Of a stretch of 9,366 nucleotides of DNA, positions 1-4,981 are shown piece by piece. A program made the translations under genes and the position numbers. Every line of letters begins with the position of its first letter. Positions within the stretch are counted from its first letter, which is position 1. Source of the stretch: an uncultured Bacilli bacterium (GTDB lineage Bacteria > Bacillota_I > Bacilli_A > RF39 > UBA660); NCBI GenBank assembly GCA_934086255.1, contig CAKOIB010000048.1, forward strand, positions 1 to 9,366, given 5' to 3'. The notes below the pieces were generated by a model. That model was not told the origin of the DNA and ran no database searches. It saw only the letters and a program-made list of their open reading frames with translations.

Positions 1-190
1 TACTAGGATTGTTCATAGTAACAGTATTAGATTCAGTAAAATTAAACTTAAAATCAGGTTGTGACACTAATAACTTATTTAAAGCAGTACCAGGTATACT
101 TGCATTATATACTGCAAGGGATCCTATTGCTAACACTAATATTAGTCCTAATGTACATAAAGTAATTTTTAATATCTTTTTCTTTTTCAC
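1..190 (-). CDS. N-terminal part of a membrane-anchored or exported protein, unknown function (partial)
   Basis: Reading the minus strand from a GTG at 190-188 gives 63 open codons running off the left edge. The protein starts MKKKKILKITLCTLGLILVL, followed by AIGSLAVYNASIPGTALNKL and a polar stretch ending TMNNPS. This is a lysine-rich start followed by a hydrophobic helix of about 18 residues, i.e. a signal peptide or membrane anchor with an extracellular domain beyond. There is no lipobox cysteine at the right place. The start is supported by AGAGGTG about 5 nt upstream and by a promoter at 218-246. The plus-strand ORF over the same bases is a shadow, with no ribosome-binding site. I do not recognise the family because the diagnostic domain lies outside the window. 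Confidence 0.75.
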   Translation of the reverse strand, partial: MKKKKILKITLCTLGLILVLAIGSLAVYNASIPGTALNKLLVSQPDFKFNFTESNTVTMNNPS

Positions 191-217
191 TTTAACACCT
201 CTTTAGTATCTATTAAT

Positions 218-246
218 AATTTAACACGATTTCATTATTTTATCAA
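218..246 (-). promoter_or_regulatory. Promoter of the left-edge gene
   Basis: On the minus strand TTGATA (246-241) and TAAATT (223-218) are separated by exactly 17 bp. A TG one base before the -10 makes an extended -10. The predicted start of transcription leaves a leader of about 20 nt carrying AGAGGTG before the GTG codon. Position, spacing and orientation match a vegetative (SigA-type) promoter. AT-rich DNA gives chance matches, so this is an inference. Confidence 0.5.
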
Positions 247-324
247 TATTACTTTGCATTAAAAAAAATAATAATTTTTTGCATTTTTATAGAAGCAAGA
301 CTTTTGATACAAGTTTTCTTATTC

Positions 325-360
325 AAAAATAAAAATTGCCCTAAGGCAAATCTTATTTTT
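325..360 (-). terminator. Intrinsic terminator downstream of the AbiE operon, possibly bidirectional
   Basis: TTGCC (336-340), loop CTAA, GGCAA (345-349) forms a tight GC stem. It extends outward through A/T pairs over about 16 positions with only two mismatches. On the minus strand the stem is followed by TTTTTATTTTT, a good U-tract, so it would stop transcripts from the toxin gene at 687-1508. On the plus strand the tail is a less perfect TCTTATTTTT. No plus-strand gene precedes it. It lies more than 300 nt from the toxin stop, so it may instead belong to the element at 407-590. Confidence 0.6.
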
Positions 361-406
361 GTAATCATTTTTCTATGATTTATAACAATACAAACATCAA
401 CACATA

Positions 407-590
407 TCTTTGAATGCCAACTTTATTATCTTTTTAAGAAATAGTTATAAAAAGATAATATTTTTCTAATTTTAGAACTGCTTATAATTATTTATTTATT
501 ATTAAAGTAATTTAATATAAATGCAACATTTCTCTGATAGAAGTAAACGTTGCAATCTGTATAATATCACAAAAAGTTGGCATTCAAAGA
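407..590. repeat. 184-bp element bounded by 18-bp perfect inverted repeats (MITE-like or structured)
   Basis: The sequence at 407-424 (TCTTTGAATGCCAACTTT) is the exact reverse complement of 573-590. Between them lie further perfect stems: TATTATCTTTTT/AAAAAGATAATA (424-435/449-460), TTCTAA/TTAGAA (464-469/472-477) and TGCAAC/GTTGCA (522-527/549-554), the last enclosing TTCT/AGAA (530-533/539-542). There is no ORF. Terminal inverted repeats around a short non-coding, self-folding core fit a miniature inverted-repeat transposable element. A structured RNA is an alternative. A possible 4-bp duplication ACAT (402-405, 591-594) is weak because one extra base separates the left copy from the repeat. 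Confidence 0.55.
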
Positions 591-639
591 ACATGCTTGT
601 CTATATATAATATACTACTTTTAGTAGTTTTATACAATT

Positions 640-666
640 CTTTTTATTTAATTACTAAATAAAAAG
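640..666. repeat. AT-only hairpin just past the toxin stop codon
   Basis: CTTTTTATTTA (640-650) and TAAATAAAAAG (656-666) form a perfect 11-bp stem with a 5-nt loop, about 20 nt beyond the toxin stop on the minus strand. A smaller hairpin, ACTACT/AGTAGT (614-619/623-628), lies next to it. There is no clear U-tract on the minus strand after either, so they may stabilise the mRNA end rather than terminate transcription. Weak A/T pairing makes the role uncertain. Confidence 0.35.
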
Positions 667-686
667 TTCATATTTCGTGTAAACAT

Positions 687-1508
687 TTATATTGATATTT
701 TTTCAAATTCCTTAATAAATTCCAGAACACAACTTATTATTTCATTACTTGGAATATCTAACCAATTAACTTTAACATTGCTTAAATTAGAAACAAATCT
801 TCTATTGTTAAACAAAGAATTTAAAATTCGATAAATATCTTCAAAGTTATTTGCCTTTATTGTATTGTCATTAAAGATAATTTTATTTATATATTCTTCT
901 AACTTATGTTTATTTAAATTACCATATTTAATCAAATAATAAAAATCTGATATATCTTTATATCTAGTTGATGTATATGCAAATCTTAATAATGATTTTA
1001 ATTTTTCAACAAAGATTTGTTCTTTGGAATTTATAAATAATGATGCGCTTTCATCTATAATATTTAAATCAAAACAATACTCTTCTTGTTCTATATCAAA
1101 ATCTTTATGAACTCCAATATCCAGTTTAGAATCAACTCTATAATTTTTTTCATCTGTAAGAGTTATATAAACTCTTTTTCCGTTATAATCATGATGATGC
1201 AGTTCTTTGATTTCGCCATTTATTTTAATTTTAACTCCATCATCAATTTTATCTAATTTTTCAATAAATTTTATTATTGACATATCATCTAGTGAATATT
1301 TTATAAAATCAAAGTCCATATCACGAGTAGCACGACGTTTATCTTTTGAAATATTATGCATAACTACGCCACCTTTAATTGTTACATTATGATTTAATGA
1401 ACTTTTAGAAATTTTTAAAAGTATTATATCTTGAGATACCTTAGCTATTGCATCAGCTAATTCATATCCACTACTAACATAAAGACCAACTAATTTACCA
1501 ATATCCAT
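687..1508 (-). CDS. abiEii: AbiEii-type nucleotidyltransferase toxin of a type IV toxin-antitoxin pair
   Basis: A 273-residue protein of the AbiEii/AbiGii family, which has a nucleotidyltransferase fold. Family members halt growth, and some modify tRNA 3' ends; the target here is unknown. Recognisable motifs in order: KGG at 45-47, then RDMDFD at 62-67 (the paired metal-binding aspartates D63/D65), KLDIG at 128-132 with a third acidic residue D130, VEKLKSLLRF around 167-176, and RYKDISDFYYL at 182-192, matching the family's K-D-x-x-D helix. Length is typical and all core motifs are present, so it looks intact. The ATG overlaps the antitoxin stop (TAATG), with GAGGTG upstream, which indicates translational coupling. 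It is co-transcribed behind the antitoxin and has no promoter of its own that I can see. Family assignment rests on motifs and gene order, with no database search. Confidence 0.87.
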   Translation of the reverse strand: MDIGKLVGLYVSSGYELADAIAKVSQDIILLKISKSSLNHNVTIKGGVVMHNISKDKRRATRDMDFDFIKYSLDDMSIIKFIEKLDKIDDGVKIKINGEIKELHHHDYNGKRVYITLTDEKNYRVDSKLDIGVHKDFDIEQEEYCFDLNIIDESASLFINSKEQIFVEKLKSLLRFAYTSTRYKDISDFYYLIKYGNLNKHKLEEYINKIIFNDNTIKANNFEDIYRILNSLFNNRRFVSNLSNVKVNWLDIPSNEIISCVLEFIKEFEKISI

Positions 1509-2050
1509 TAAAACACCTCATCTTGTATTATTGACATCAATTTTTCACCATTAGAATAAACAAATGCATATTCTTGTAATTTATAAACATCTAACTCGCT
1601 TTTAATATTTCGATAATTATCTATTATTTCTTTATAATAATCATATGGAGTATTGTTTTTATTCTTAACTAGTTCAATTAACATTCTTTCTTTATTATAG
1701 ATATTTATATCAACTCCTTCAAATTCTATATTTGTCTTACCCAGATTAAAATAATCAGAAGTAGAAAAGGACTGAATAATATGTTCATCATTAAATCTTC
1801 CAGATGCTCTATCAGTGGTCATAAAAATTTTTCTAGGTATGACATCTGTTAAATTATGATAATAATATGCACTATCTCCAGAGATAATTGCATTGGGATA
1901 TTTTTTTACAAATATATCTAAATAATGATTATTTTGTTTATCAGAGTAAATTCCAGATTCAATTTTATACAAATTACCATCTTTAACTGCCTTTTGTATT
2001 TGATAATCTGAACCATACTTTTCTTTTAATTCTTTATGGGTATATACCAT
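1508..2050 (-). CDS. abiEi: AbiEi-type antitoxin and autorepressor
   Basis: A 180-residue protein with the N-terminal winged-helix of AbiEi-type antitoxins. Residues 1-40 contain the HTH-like stretch TQ/KELKEKYGSDYQIQKAVKDG-type helices, then the wing sequence LYKIESGIYSD. Around residues 54-90 comes the family's segment AIISGDSAYYYHNLTD followed by IFMTTDR. In characterised pairs the C-terminal part neutralises the toxin without stable contact (type IV), and the N-terminal part represses the operon. It is at the short end for the family, so the C-terminal domain may be reduced. The ATG follows AGGTGAAGG closely. The predicted promoter gives a leader of only about 11 nt. It is the first gene of the two-gene operon and ends in the overlapping TAATG with the toxin. 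Control is probably negative autoregulation through the palindrome at 2072-2121. Confidence 0.83.
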   Translation of the reverse strand: MVYTHKELKEKYGSDYQIQKAVKDGNLYKIESGIYSDKQNNHYLDIFVKKYPNAIISGDSAYYYHNLTDVIPRKIFMTTDRASGRFNDEHIIQSFSTSDYFNLGKTNIEFEGVDINIYNKERMLIELVKNKNNTPYDYYKEIIDNYRNIKSELDVYKLQEYAFVYSNGEKLMSIIQDEVF

Positions 2051-2068
2051 TTTCCTTCACCTACAATC

Positions 2069-2097
2069 ATTTTAAACTAAAACAACACACAAGTCAA
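2069..2097 (-). promoter_or_regulatory. Promoter of the AbiE operon, embedded in a palindrome
   Basis: On the minus strand TTGACT (2097-2092) and TAAAAT (2074-2069) are separated by exactly 17 bp, close to the vegetative consensus. The -35 sits at the loop of the 21-bp-arm palindrome and the -10 at its outer edge, so anything bound to the palindrome would block polymerase. Predicted transcription starts near 2062, about 11 nt before the antitoxin ATG. Confidence 0.72.
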
Positions 2098-2121
2098 TAT
2101 TTGTGTGTTGTTTTAGTTTAA
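2072..2121. promoter_or_regulatory. Perfect palindrome with 21-bp arms, likely AbiEi operator
   Basis: Positions 2072-2092 are the exact reverse complement of 2101-2121, around the 8-nt centre GTCAATAT. The arms contain CTAAAACAACACAC and its complement. The palindrome covers the operon promoter between the -10 and beyond the -35. AbiEi proteins studied in streptococci bind inverted repeats in their own promoter, so an operator role is the simplest reading. As RNA it would not be transcribed from the operon promoter, so a terminator role is unlikely. Confidence 0.68.
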
Positions 2122-2143
2122 TTTAACGCGTGTTTTTACTTTG

Positions 2144-2169
2144 AAAACTAACCGTTTTAGGTTAATTTT
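2144..2169. promoter_or_regulatory. Second inverted repeat upstream of the AbiE promoter
   Basis: AAAACTAACC (2144-2153) and GGTTAATTTT (2160-2169) form 10-bp arms with one mismatch around GTTTTA. The motif GTTTTAG occurs here (2154-2160) and in the first palindrome (2110-2116), 44 bp apart, close to four helical turns. AbiEi is reported to use two repeats cooperatively, so this may be a weaker second operator site. Confidence 0.4.
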
Positions 2170-2177
2170 ACATATGA

Positions 2178-2216
2178 TACGATATTAACAACTATAAATT
2201 AATTTAGTACGATATT
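2178..2216. repeat. Two direct 9-bp repeats TACGATATT, 30 bp apart
   Basis: TACGATATT occurs at 2178-2186 and 2208-2216, both followed by a purine-rich RA (A/G then A). The 30-bp period places them on the same DNA face. They overlap the -35 (TTAACA, 2185-2190) and the -10 (TACGAT, 2208-2213) of a possible plus-strand promoter with 17-bp spacing. They could be binding sites for a regulator of that unit or chance matches. Confidence 0.35.
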
Positions 2217-2217
2217 G

Positions 2218-2290
2218 ATGTCAAAGCATTTATTGCTTGTGGTCCGTGCATCGCGGATGGCAAGAACTAAATAATCAGTTCTTTTTTTTA
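2218..2290 (+). ncRNA. Candidate small plus-strand RNA or 18-codon leader ORF ending in a terminator
   Basis: About 70 nt with three consecutive hairpins: AAGC/GCTT around 2224-2238, TCCGT/GCGGA around 2243-2257, and the terminator stem at 2262-2283. A possible promoter (TTAACA-N17-TACGAT) would start transcription near 2219-2221. The stretch also encodes an 18-codon ORF from ATG 2218 to TAA 2272-2274, MSKHLLLVVRASRMARTK, but without a ribosome-binding site. Its GTC, CGT, TCG and CGG codons are strikingly GC-rich for this DNA. No plus-strand gene follows, so it is not an ordinary attenuator. I do not recognise the RNA or peptide. Whether RNA, peptide or remnant is inference. Confidence 0.35.
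2262..2289 (+). terminator. Intrinsic terminator on the plus strand
   Basis: AAGAACT (2262-2268), 8-nt loop, AGTTCTT (2277-2283), running into a T-tract that continues to 2289. The orientation is clear: on the minus strand the hairpin is followed by GCCATCC rather than U residues. It therefore ends a plus-strand transcript, although no conventional plus-strand gene lies upstream. Confidence 0.65.
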
Positions 2291-2310
2291 TTAGTTTTAT
2301 GCAAGTCTTT

Positions 2311-2631
2311 TTAATCTACTACTGCTTTAGAAGCCCCCTTAAATATAAACTTAATTATTCCATCAACACCTTTTTCTAGTTTTAAAGATACTTTATAAAA
2401 ATTATTAGATACCCCATTTGTATAATCTTTATTATTATCTACTACATAATCATTAATATCTACTGACTTTCCTTGTGCTATATCATTTTCAAACAACTCA
2501 ATTTGTTCTTCGGTTAATACTTTAATCTTTTCTTCTTTAGTCTTTAAATAACCGGATTTTTCTGCAAAAACAAGTACTAGGAAAAAAACAACTAAACTAA
2601 GTACTATTATCTTAATAAATGTATTTTTCAT
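2311..2631 (-). CDS. yqxA: Small membrane-anchored protein, probably YqxA-like (DUF3679)
   Basis: About 106 residues from the ATG at 2631. Residues 5-24 (FIKIIVLSLVVFFLVLVFAE) form one membrane helix, followed by KSGYLKTKEEKIKV, a polar acidic middle and an amphipathic C-terminal tail FKGASKAVVD. In Bacillus the small single-helix protein YqxA (DUF3679) follows gpr and spoIIP; size, topology and position all agree, while sequence similarity is only loosely recalled, so the name is inferred mainly from synteny. The start at 2631 is chosen over an in-frame ATG at 2643 because GGGGGT, which overlaps the spoIIP end, sits 5 nt before it. The spoIIP stop TAA is separated from this ATG by one base, so translation is probably coupled. 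Function in sporulation is unknown. No separate promoter is visible. Confidence 0.65.
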   Translation of the reverse strand: MKNTFIKIIVLSLVVFFLVLVFAEKSGYLKTKEEKIKVLTEEQIELFENDIAQGKSVDINDYVVDNNKDYTNGVSNNFYKVSLKLEKGVDGIIKFIFKGASKAVVD

Positions 2632-2632
2632 A

Positions 2633-3460
2633 TTAACCCCCATTCAAATGATTAATAGCCTCTGCTAAAACTTGTGATGTATTATGTAATTCTTCAATTG
2701 TATTATCTGGTCCTCCTACTTCAATTAAAAAAGCATTAGGTACTATATCTTGATTAAATATATAATTATTATAATAATTATTTCTAAGTATTCCAGGATA
2801 TTTTTTATTTATATAATTACTCATTGTTTTTATATTCTTTTCATTTTCTTTATAATTAGGATTTTTCTTACCTATTAAAAACATAATCTTAGCATAACTC
2901 TTATCATTTATCTTTACCCTTGATAAGTTTCCAGTAACGGAATCTCTATGTATATCAAATATATAATTAATACTAGGATACTTCTTCCTTATACTAATTA
3001 TATTACTTCTTGAAATATCATATGTATCATAATACTCAAGATTTTTCTTTTTCATTTCACCAACAACATCTATTTTTTCAACATAAGAATAAATATAGTA
3101 TTTTAAAAGCTCGCTTTGAATCATTTTACTAACATCAACAACACTCGGAGTAACACCATATGAATTAGTTTTATACTCTTCTTTATTGTGTGTATTATAT
3201 AAATAAACCTCTATTTTTTTATTAGTACTTTTGGTATTAATTGTATTTATAACTATATCATTTGAATTATTACTCTTTAATAACTTTAAAGAATTATTAG
3301 TCTTATCATTACCAACAGATAAAAATATATTTTTAATTATTTTTTTAGTATTTATATTATAAATAGATATGGGATCTGACTCATTAATACTATTATTAAT
3401 AGTAAAATAAAAAGAAATAAATATTAAAAAAAGACAAAATATAATCTTAATATACTTCAT
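2633..3460 (-). CDS. spoIIP: SpoIIP, stage II sporulation peptidoglycan hydrolase
   Basis: A 275-residue protein with an N-terminal membrane helix (about residues 5-22, IIFCLFLIFISFYFTI), a poorly conserved linker, and the catalytic SpoIIP domain from about residue 82. The family motifs are clear: YNTHNKEEY at 88-96, FDIHRDS at 168-174, and LIEVGGPDNTIEEL at 245-258. H91, H171 and E247 are the likely metal or catalytic residues. SpoIIP cleaves septal peptidoglycan (amidase and endopeptidase) with SpoIID and SpoIIM during engulfment of the forespore, anchored in the mother-cell membrane. The ATG is preceded by GGTGAT at 3 nt. It follows gpr by 47 nt and is tightly linked to the yqxA-like gene, the Bacillus order. 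Compared with Bacillus SpoIIP the protein is short, mainly in the linker. Confidence 0.93.
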   Translation of the reverse strand: MKYIKIIFCLFLIFISFYFTINNSINESDPISIYNINTKKIIKNIFLSVGNDKTNNSLKLLKSNNSNDIVINTINTKSTNKKIEVYLYNTHNKEEYKTNSYGVTPSVVDVSKMIQSELLKYYIYSYVEKIDVVGEMKKKNLEYYDTYDISRSNIISIRKKYPSINYIFDIHRDSVTGNLSRVKINDKSYAKIMFLIGKKNPNYKENEKNIKTMSNYINKKYPGILRNNYYNNYIFNQDIVPNAFLIEVGGPDNTIEELHNTSQVLAEAINHLNGG

Positions 3461-3507
3461 ATTATCACCAAGATAATATTACTACATATAAGTTTTATAT
3501 TTTGTCG

Positions 3508-4533
3508 TTATATATTATGAATTGATTTATTTATACCCTCACTAATAAGTAAAGAAAACTTATCTATAAGAAAATCAACTTCTTTTGGTGTAACCATTAG
3601 ATTATAACCGATCGGAGTAAGTACATCGTATATAAGAACTTTTTTTTCAAAATCACTTAAATTACCAATAGCACCAAGAAAATAAGTCTTTTCTTCATTA
3701 TTAAGAGTATGATTATTATTTTTTAAATAATTAATCTTAGAGTTAGGAATAAGTTTATTAACTAAATTGTCTTTACTATTTATAGTATAACTAAAATGTT
3801 TTTCCATATAATTTAATGTATCATTAACAATAGTTACAGCATCTACTACTGTGGGGACTCCTACTGCTATTACGGGGATACCAAGTAAAAAAGAAGAAAG
3901 TTCTTTTCTAGAATTACCAATTCCAGAACCAGGATTAATACCGGTATTAGTAATTTGGATAGTTTTTAATACTCTATCAATACTATCACTTGCTAAGGCA
4001 TCAATTACTATTATAAAATCGGGTTTTACTTTTTTTATAACTGATTCTATTATGTCACTGGTTTCTATTCCAGTAGTGCCCATAACTCCGGGGTTAAGTG
4101 CAGATACTACTCTATAGCCTTTTTCTAAGGTATTAAAAAGTTCATAGATATGTCTTGTTACTTCAATATTATTAATTGTTTTAGGACCTAGACTATCTGG
4201 AGTTGATTTATCGTTTCCTAAACCTATTACTAAACAAGTATCATCTTTTTTTATTCCTGTAAGAGAAAGAATGTTTAAAAACTCAGTTTTAAAGACATTT
4301 AAAACATTATCATAATTATTCTTATCAGTTATATCATCAAAATATATAGTAGTATAATTACCTTCTTTTTTATTTATTTTTAAAGCATTTTCTTTATCAA
4401 GTCTTATTCTTTTAATATGGCACTCATTTATATCATCATTTTCTTCATAAATGTTTAATAATTTTTCATTAGATACTATATCTGCGATTAGATCAGTTCT
4501 TATTTTATATTTAGATAAATCTATTTCTCTCAC
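3508..4533 (-). CDS. gpr: Gpr, germination protease
   Basis: A 341-residue endopeptidase that degrades small acid-soluble spore proteins at germination, acting in the spore core. The N-terminus DLSKYKIRTDLI matches the family, whose propeptide is removed before activation. Core motifs: VIGLGNDKSTPDSLGP at 102-117 with D113, SALNPGVMGTTGIET at 144-158, FIIVIDALAS at 173-182 with D178, then GINPGSGIGN at 198-207 and IPVIAVGVPTVVDA at 219-232. The two aspartates, 65 residues apart, correspond to those found essential in the Bacillus enzyme. Length is slightly below the Bacillus enzyme. The GTG start is supported by GGTGAT 3 nt upstream. It is transcribed divergently from rpsT and leads the spoIIP / yqxA-like group. 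Confidence 0.95.
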   Translation of the reverse strand: MREIDLSKYKIRTDLIADIVSNEKLLNIYEENDDINECHIKRIRLDKENALKINKKEGNYTTIYFDDITDKNNYDNVLNVFKTEFLNILSLTGIKKDDTCLVIGLGNDKSTPDSLGPKTINNIEVTRHIYELFNTLEKGYRVVSALNPGVMGTTGIETSDIIESVIKKVKPDFIIVIDALASDSIDRVLKTIQITNTGINPGSGIGNSRKELSSFLLGIPVIAVGVPTVVDAVTIVNDTLNYMEKHFSYTINSKDNLVNKLIPNSKINYLKNNNHTLNNEEKTYFLGAIGNLSDFEKKVLIYDVLTPIGYNLMVTPKEVDFLIDKFSLLISEGINKSIHNI

Positions 4534-4548
4534 TTTATCACCATTATT

Positions 4549-4577
4549 TAGTATAAAAAAATATGATATTTTAATAC
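4549..4577 (-). promoter_or_regulatory. Possible sporulation-type (SigG/SigF-like) promoter of gpr
   Basis: On the minus strand GTATT (4577-4573) and TATACTA (4555-4549) are spaced by 17 bp. TATACTA differs by one base from the CATACTA form of the SigG -10, and gpr is a known forespore gene. The predicted start leaves a leader of about 10 nt with GGTGAT. AT-rich DNA makes such matches common, so confidence is low. Confidence 0.35.
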
Positions 4578-4614
4578 AAAATTATATATTTTTATTAAAA
4601 AGTATATAATTTAT

Positions 4615-4643
4615 TTGATTTTTTTATTTTTTTTTGGTAAAAT
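4615..4643 (+). promoter_or_regulatory. Promoter of rpsT
   Basis: TTGATT (4615-4620) and TAAAAT (4638-4643) are separated by exactly 17 bp, with a T-rich spacer. Transcription would start near 4650, giving a leader of about 24 nt that carries GAGGTGA before the ATG. It faces away from gpr. Confidence 0.65.
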
Positions 4644-4673
4644 TAGTATTGATTAAAAAAGTGAGGTGAAATC

Positions 4674-4922
4674 ATGCCAAATATTAAAAGTGCTAAGAAA
4701 AGAGTAAAAACTGATGCAAAAAAAAGAGAAATGAATAGGACTGCTATCTCTAGTATGAGAACTGCTATTAAGAAAGCTAAACTTGCTATTAAAAATAATG
4801 ATGGTAAAGAAGTAGCAGTTAACAACGCTATTAAATTAATTGATAAGAATGCTTCGAATGGATTAATTCATGCTAATAAAGCTGCTAGAGAAAAATCTAG
4901 ATTAATGAAAGCAAGTAAATAA
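4674..4922 (+). CDS. rpsT: 30S ribosomal protein S20
   Basis: An 82-residue, strongly basic protein beginning MPNIKSAKKRVKTDAKKREM, the hallmark start of S20. It continues with long lysine/arginine-rich helices and ends with the conserved ANKAAREKSRLMK region. S20 binds 16S rRNA and is part of early 30S assembly. Length is typical. The start follows GAGGTGAAATC. It has its own promoter and terminator. Adjacent divergent gpr is the arrangement seen in Bacillus. The opposite-strand ORF over this gene is a shadow. Confidence 0.97.
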   Translation: MPNIKSAKKRVKTDAKKREMNRTAISSMRTAIKKAKLAIKNNDGKEVAVNNAIKLIDKNASNGLIHANKAAREKSRLMKASK

Positions 4923-4924
4923 AT

Positions 4925-4957
4925 ATAAAGTTAGGATTGCCTACTTTATTTTTTTTT
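4925..4957 (+). terminator. Intrinsic terminator of rpsT
   Basis: ATAAAG-T-TAGG (4925-4935), loop ATTG, CCTA-CTTTAT (4940-4949), a 10-bp stem with one bulged T, followed by a run of nine T residues (4949-4957). It begins three bases after the rpsT stop. Its 3' half also overlaps the promoter predicted for the next gene. Confidence 0.85.
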
Positions 4958-4965
4958 GATACAAT
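4937..4965 (+). promoter_or_regulatory. Promoter of the transglutaminase-like gene, overlapping the rpsT terminator
   Basis: TTGCCT (4937-4942) and TACAAT (4960-4965) are 17 bp apart, with a TG one base upstream of the -10 (extended -10). Transcription would begin near 4972. That is beyond the in-frame ATG at 4964 and supports the TTG start at 4982. Confidence 0.45.
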
Positions 4966-4981
4966 GTATTTGGTGATTAAT

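Noticed and set aside
9..206. Plus-strand ORF of 65 codons at the left edge
   Set aside because: No ribosome-binding site; the minus strand over the same bases has a GTG start, ribosome-binding site, promoter and a clear signal-anchor sequence.
407..590. CRISPR array
   Set aside because: The repeats are inverted, not regularly spaced direct repeats, and there are no spacer units.
402..594. Target-site duplication ACAT around the 407-590 element
   Set aside because: Only four common bases, and the left copy is separated from the inverted repeat by one extra base; not enough to claim transposition.
1207..1392. Plus-strand ORF inside the toxin gene
   Set aside because: Shadow of the well-supported AbiEii coding frame, without a ribosome-binding site.
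3851..4117. Plus-strand ORF inside gpr
   Set aside because: Antisense shadow over the conserved Gpr catalytic region.
4643..4825. Minus-strand ORF over rpsT
   Set aside because: Antisense shadow; hydrophobic composition arises from reverse-reading lysine codons.
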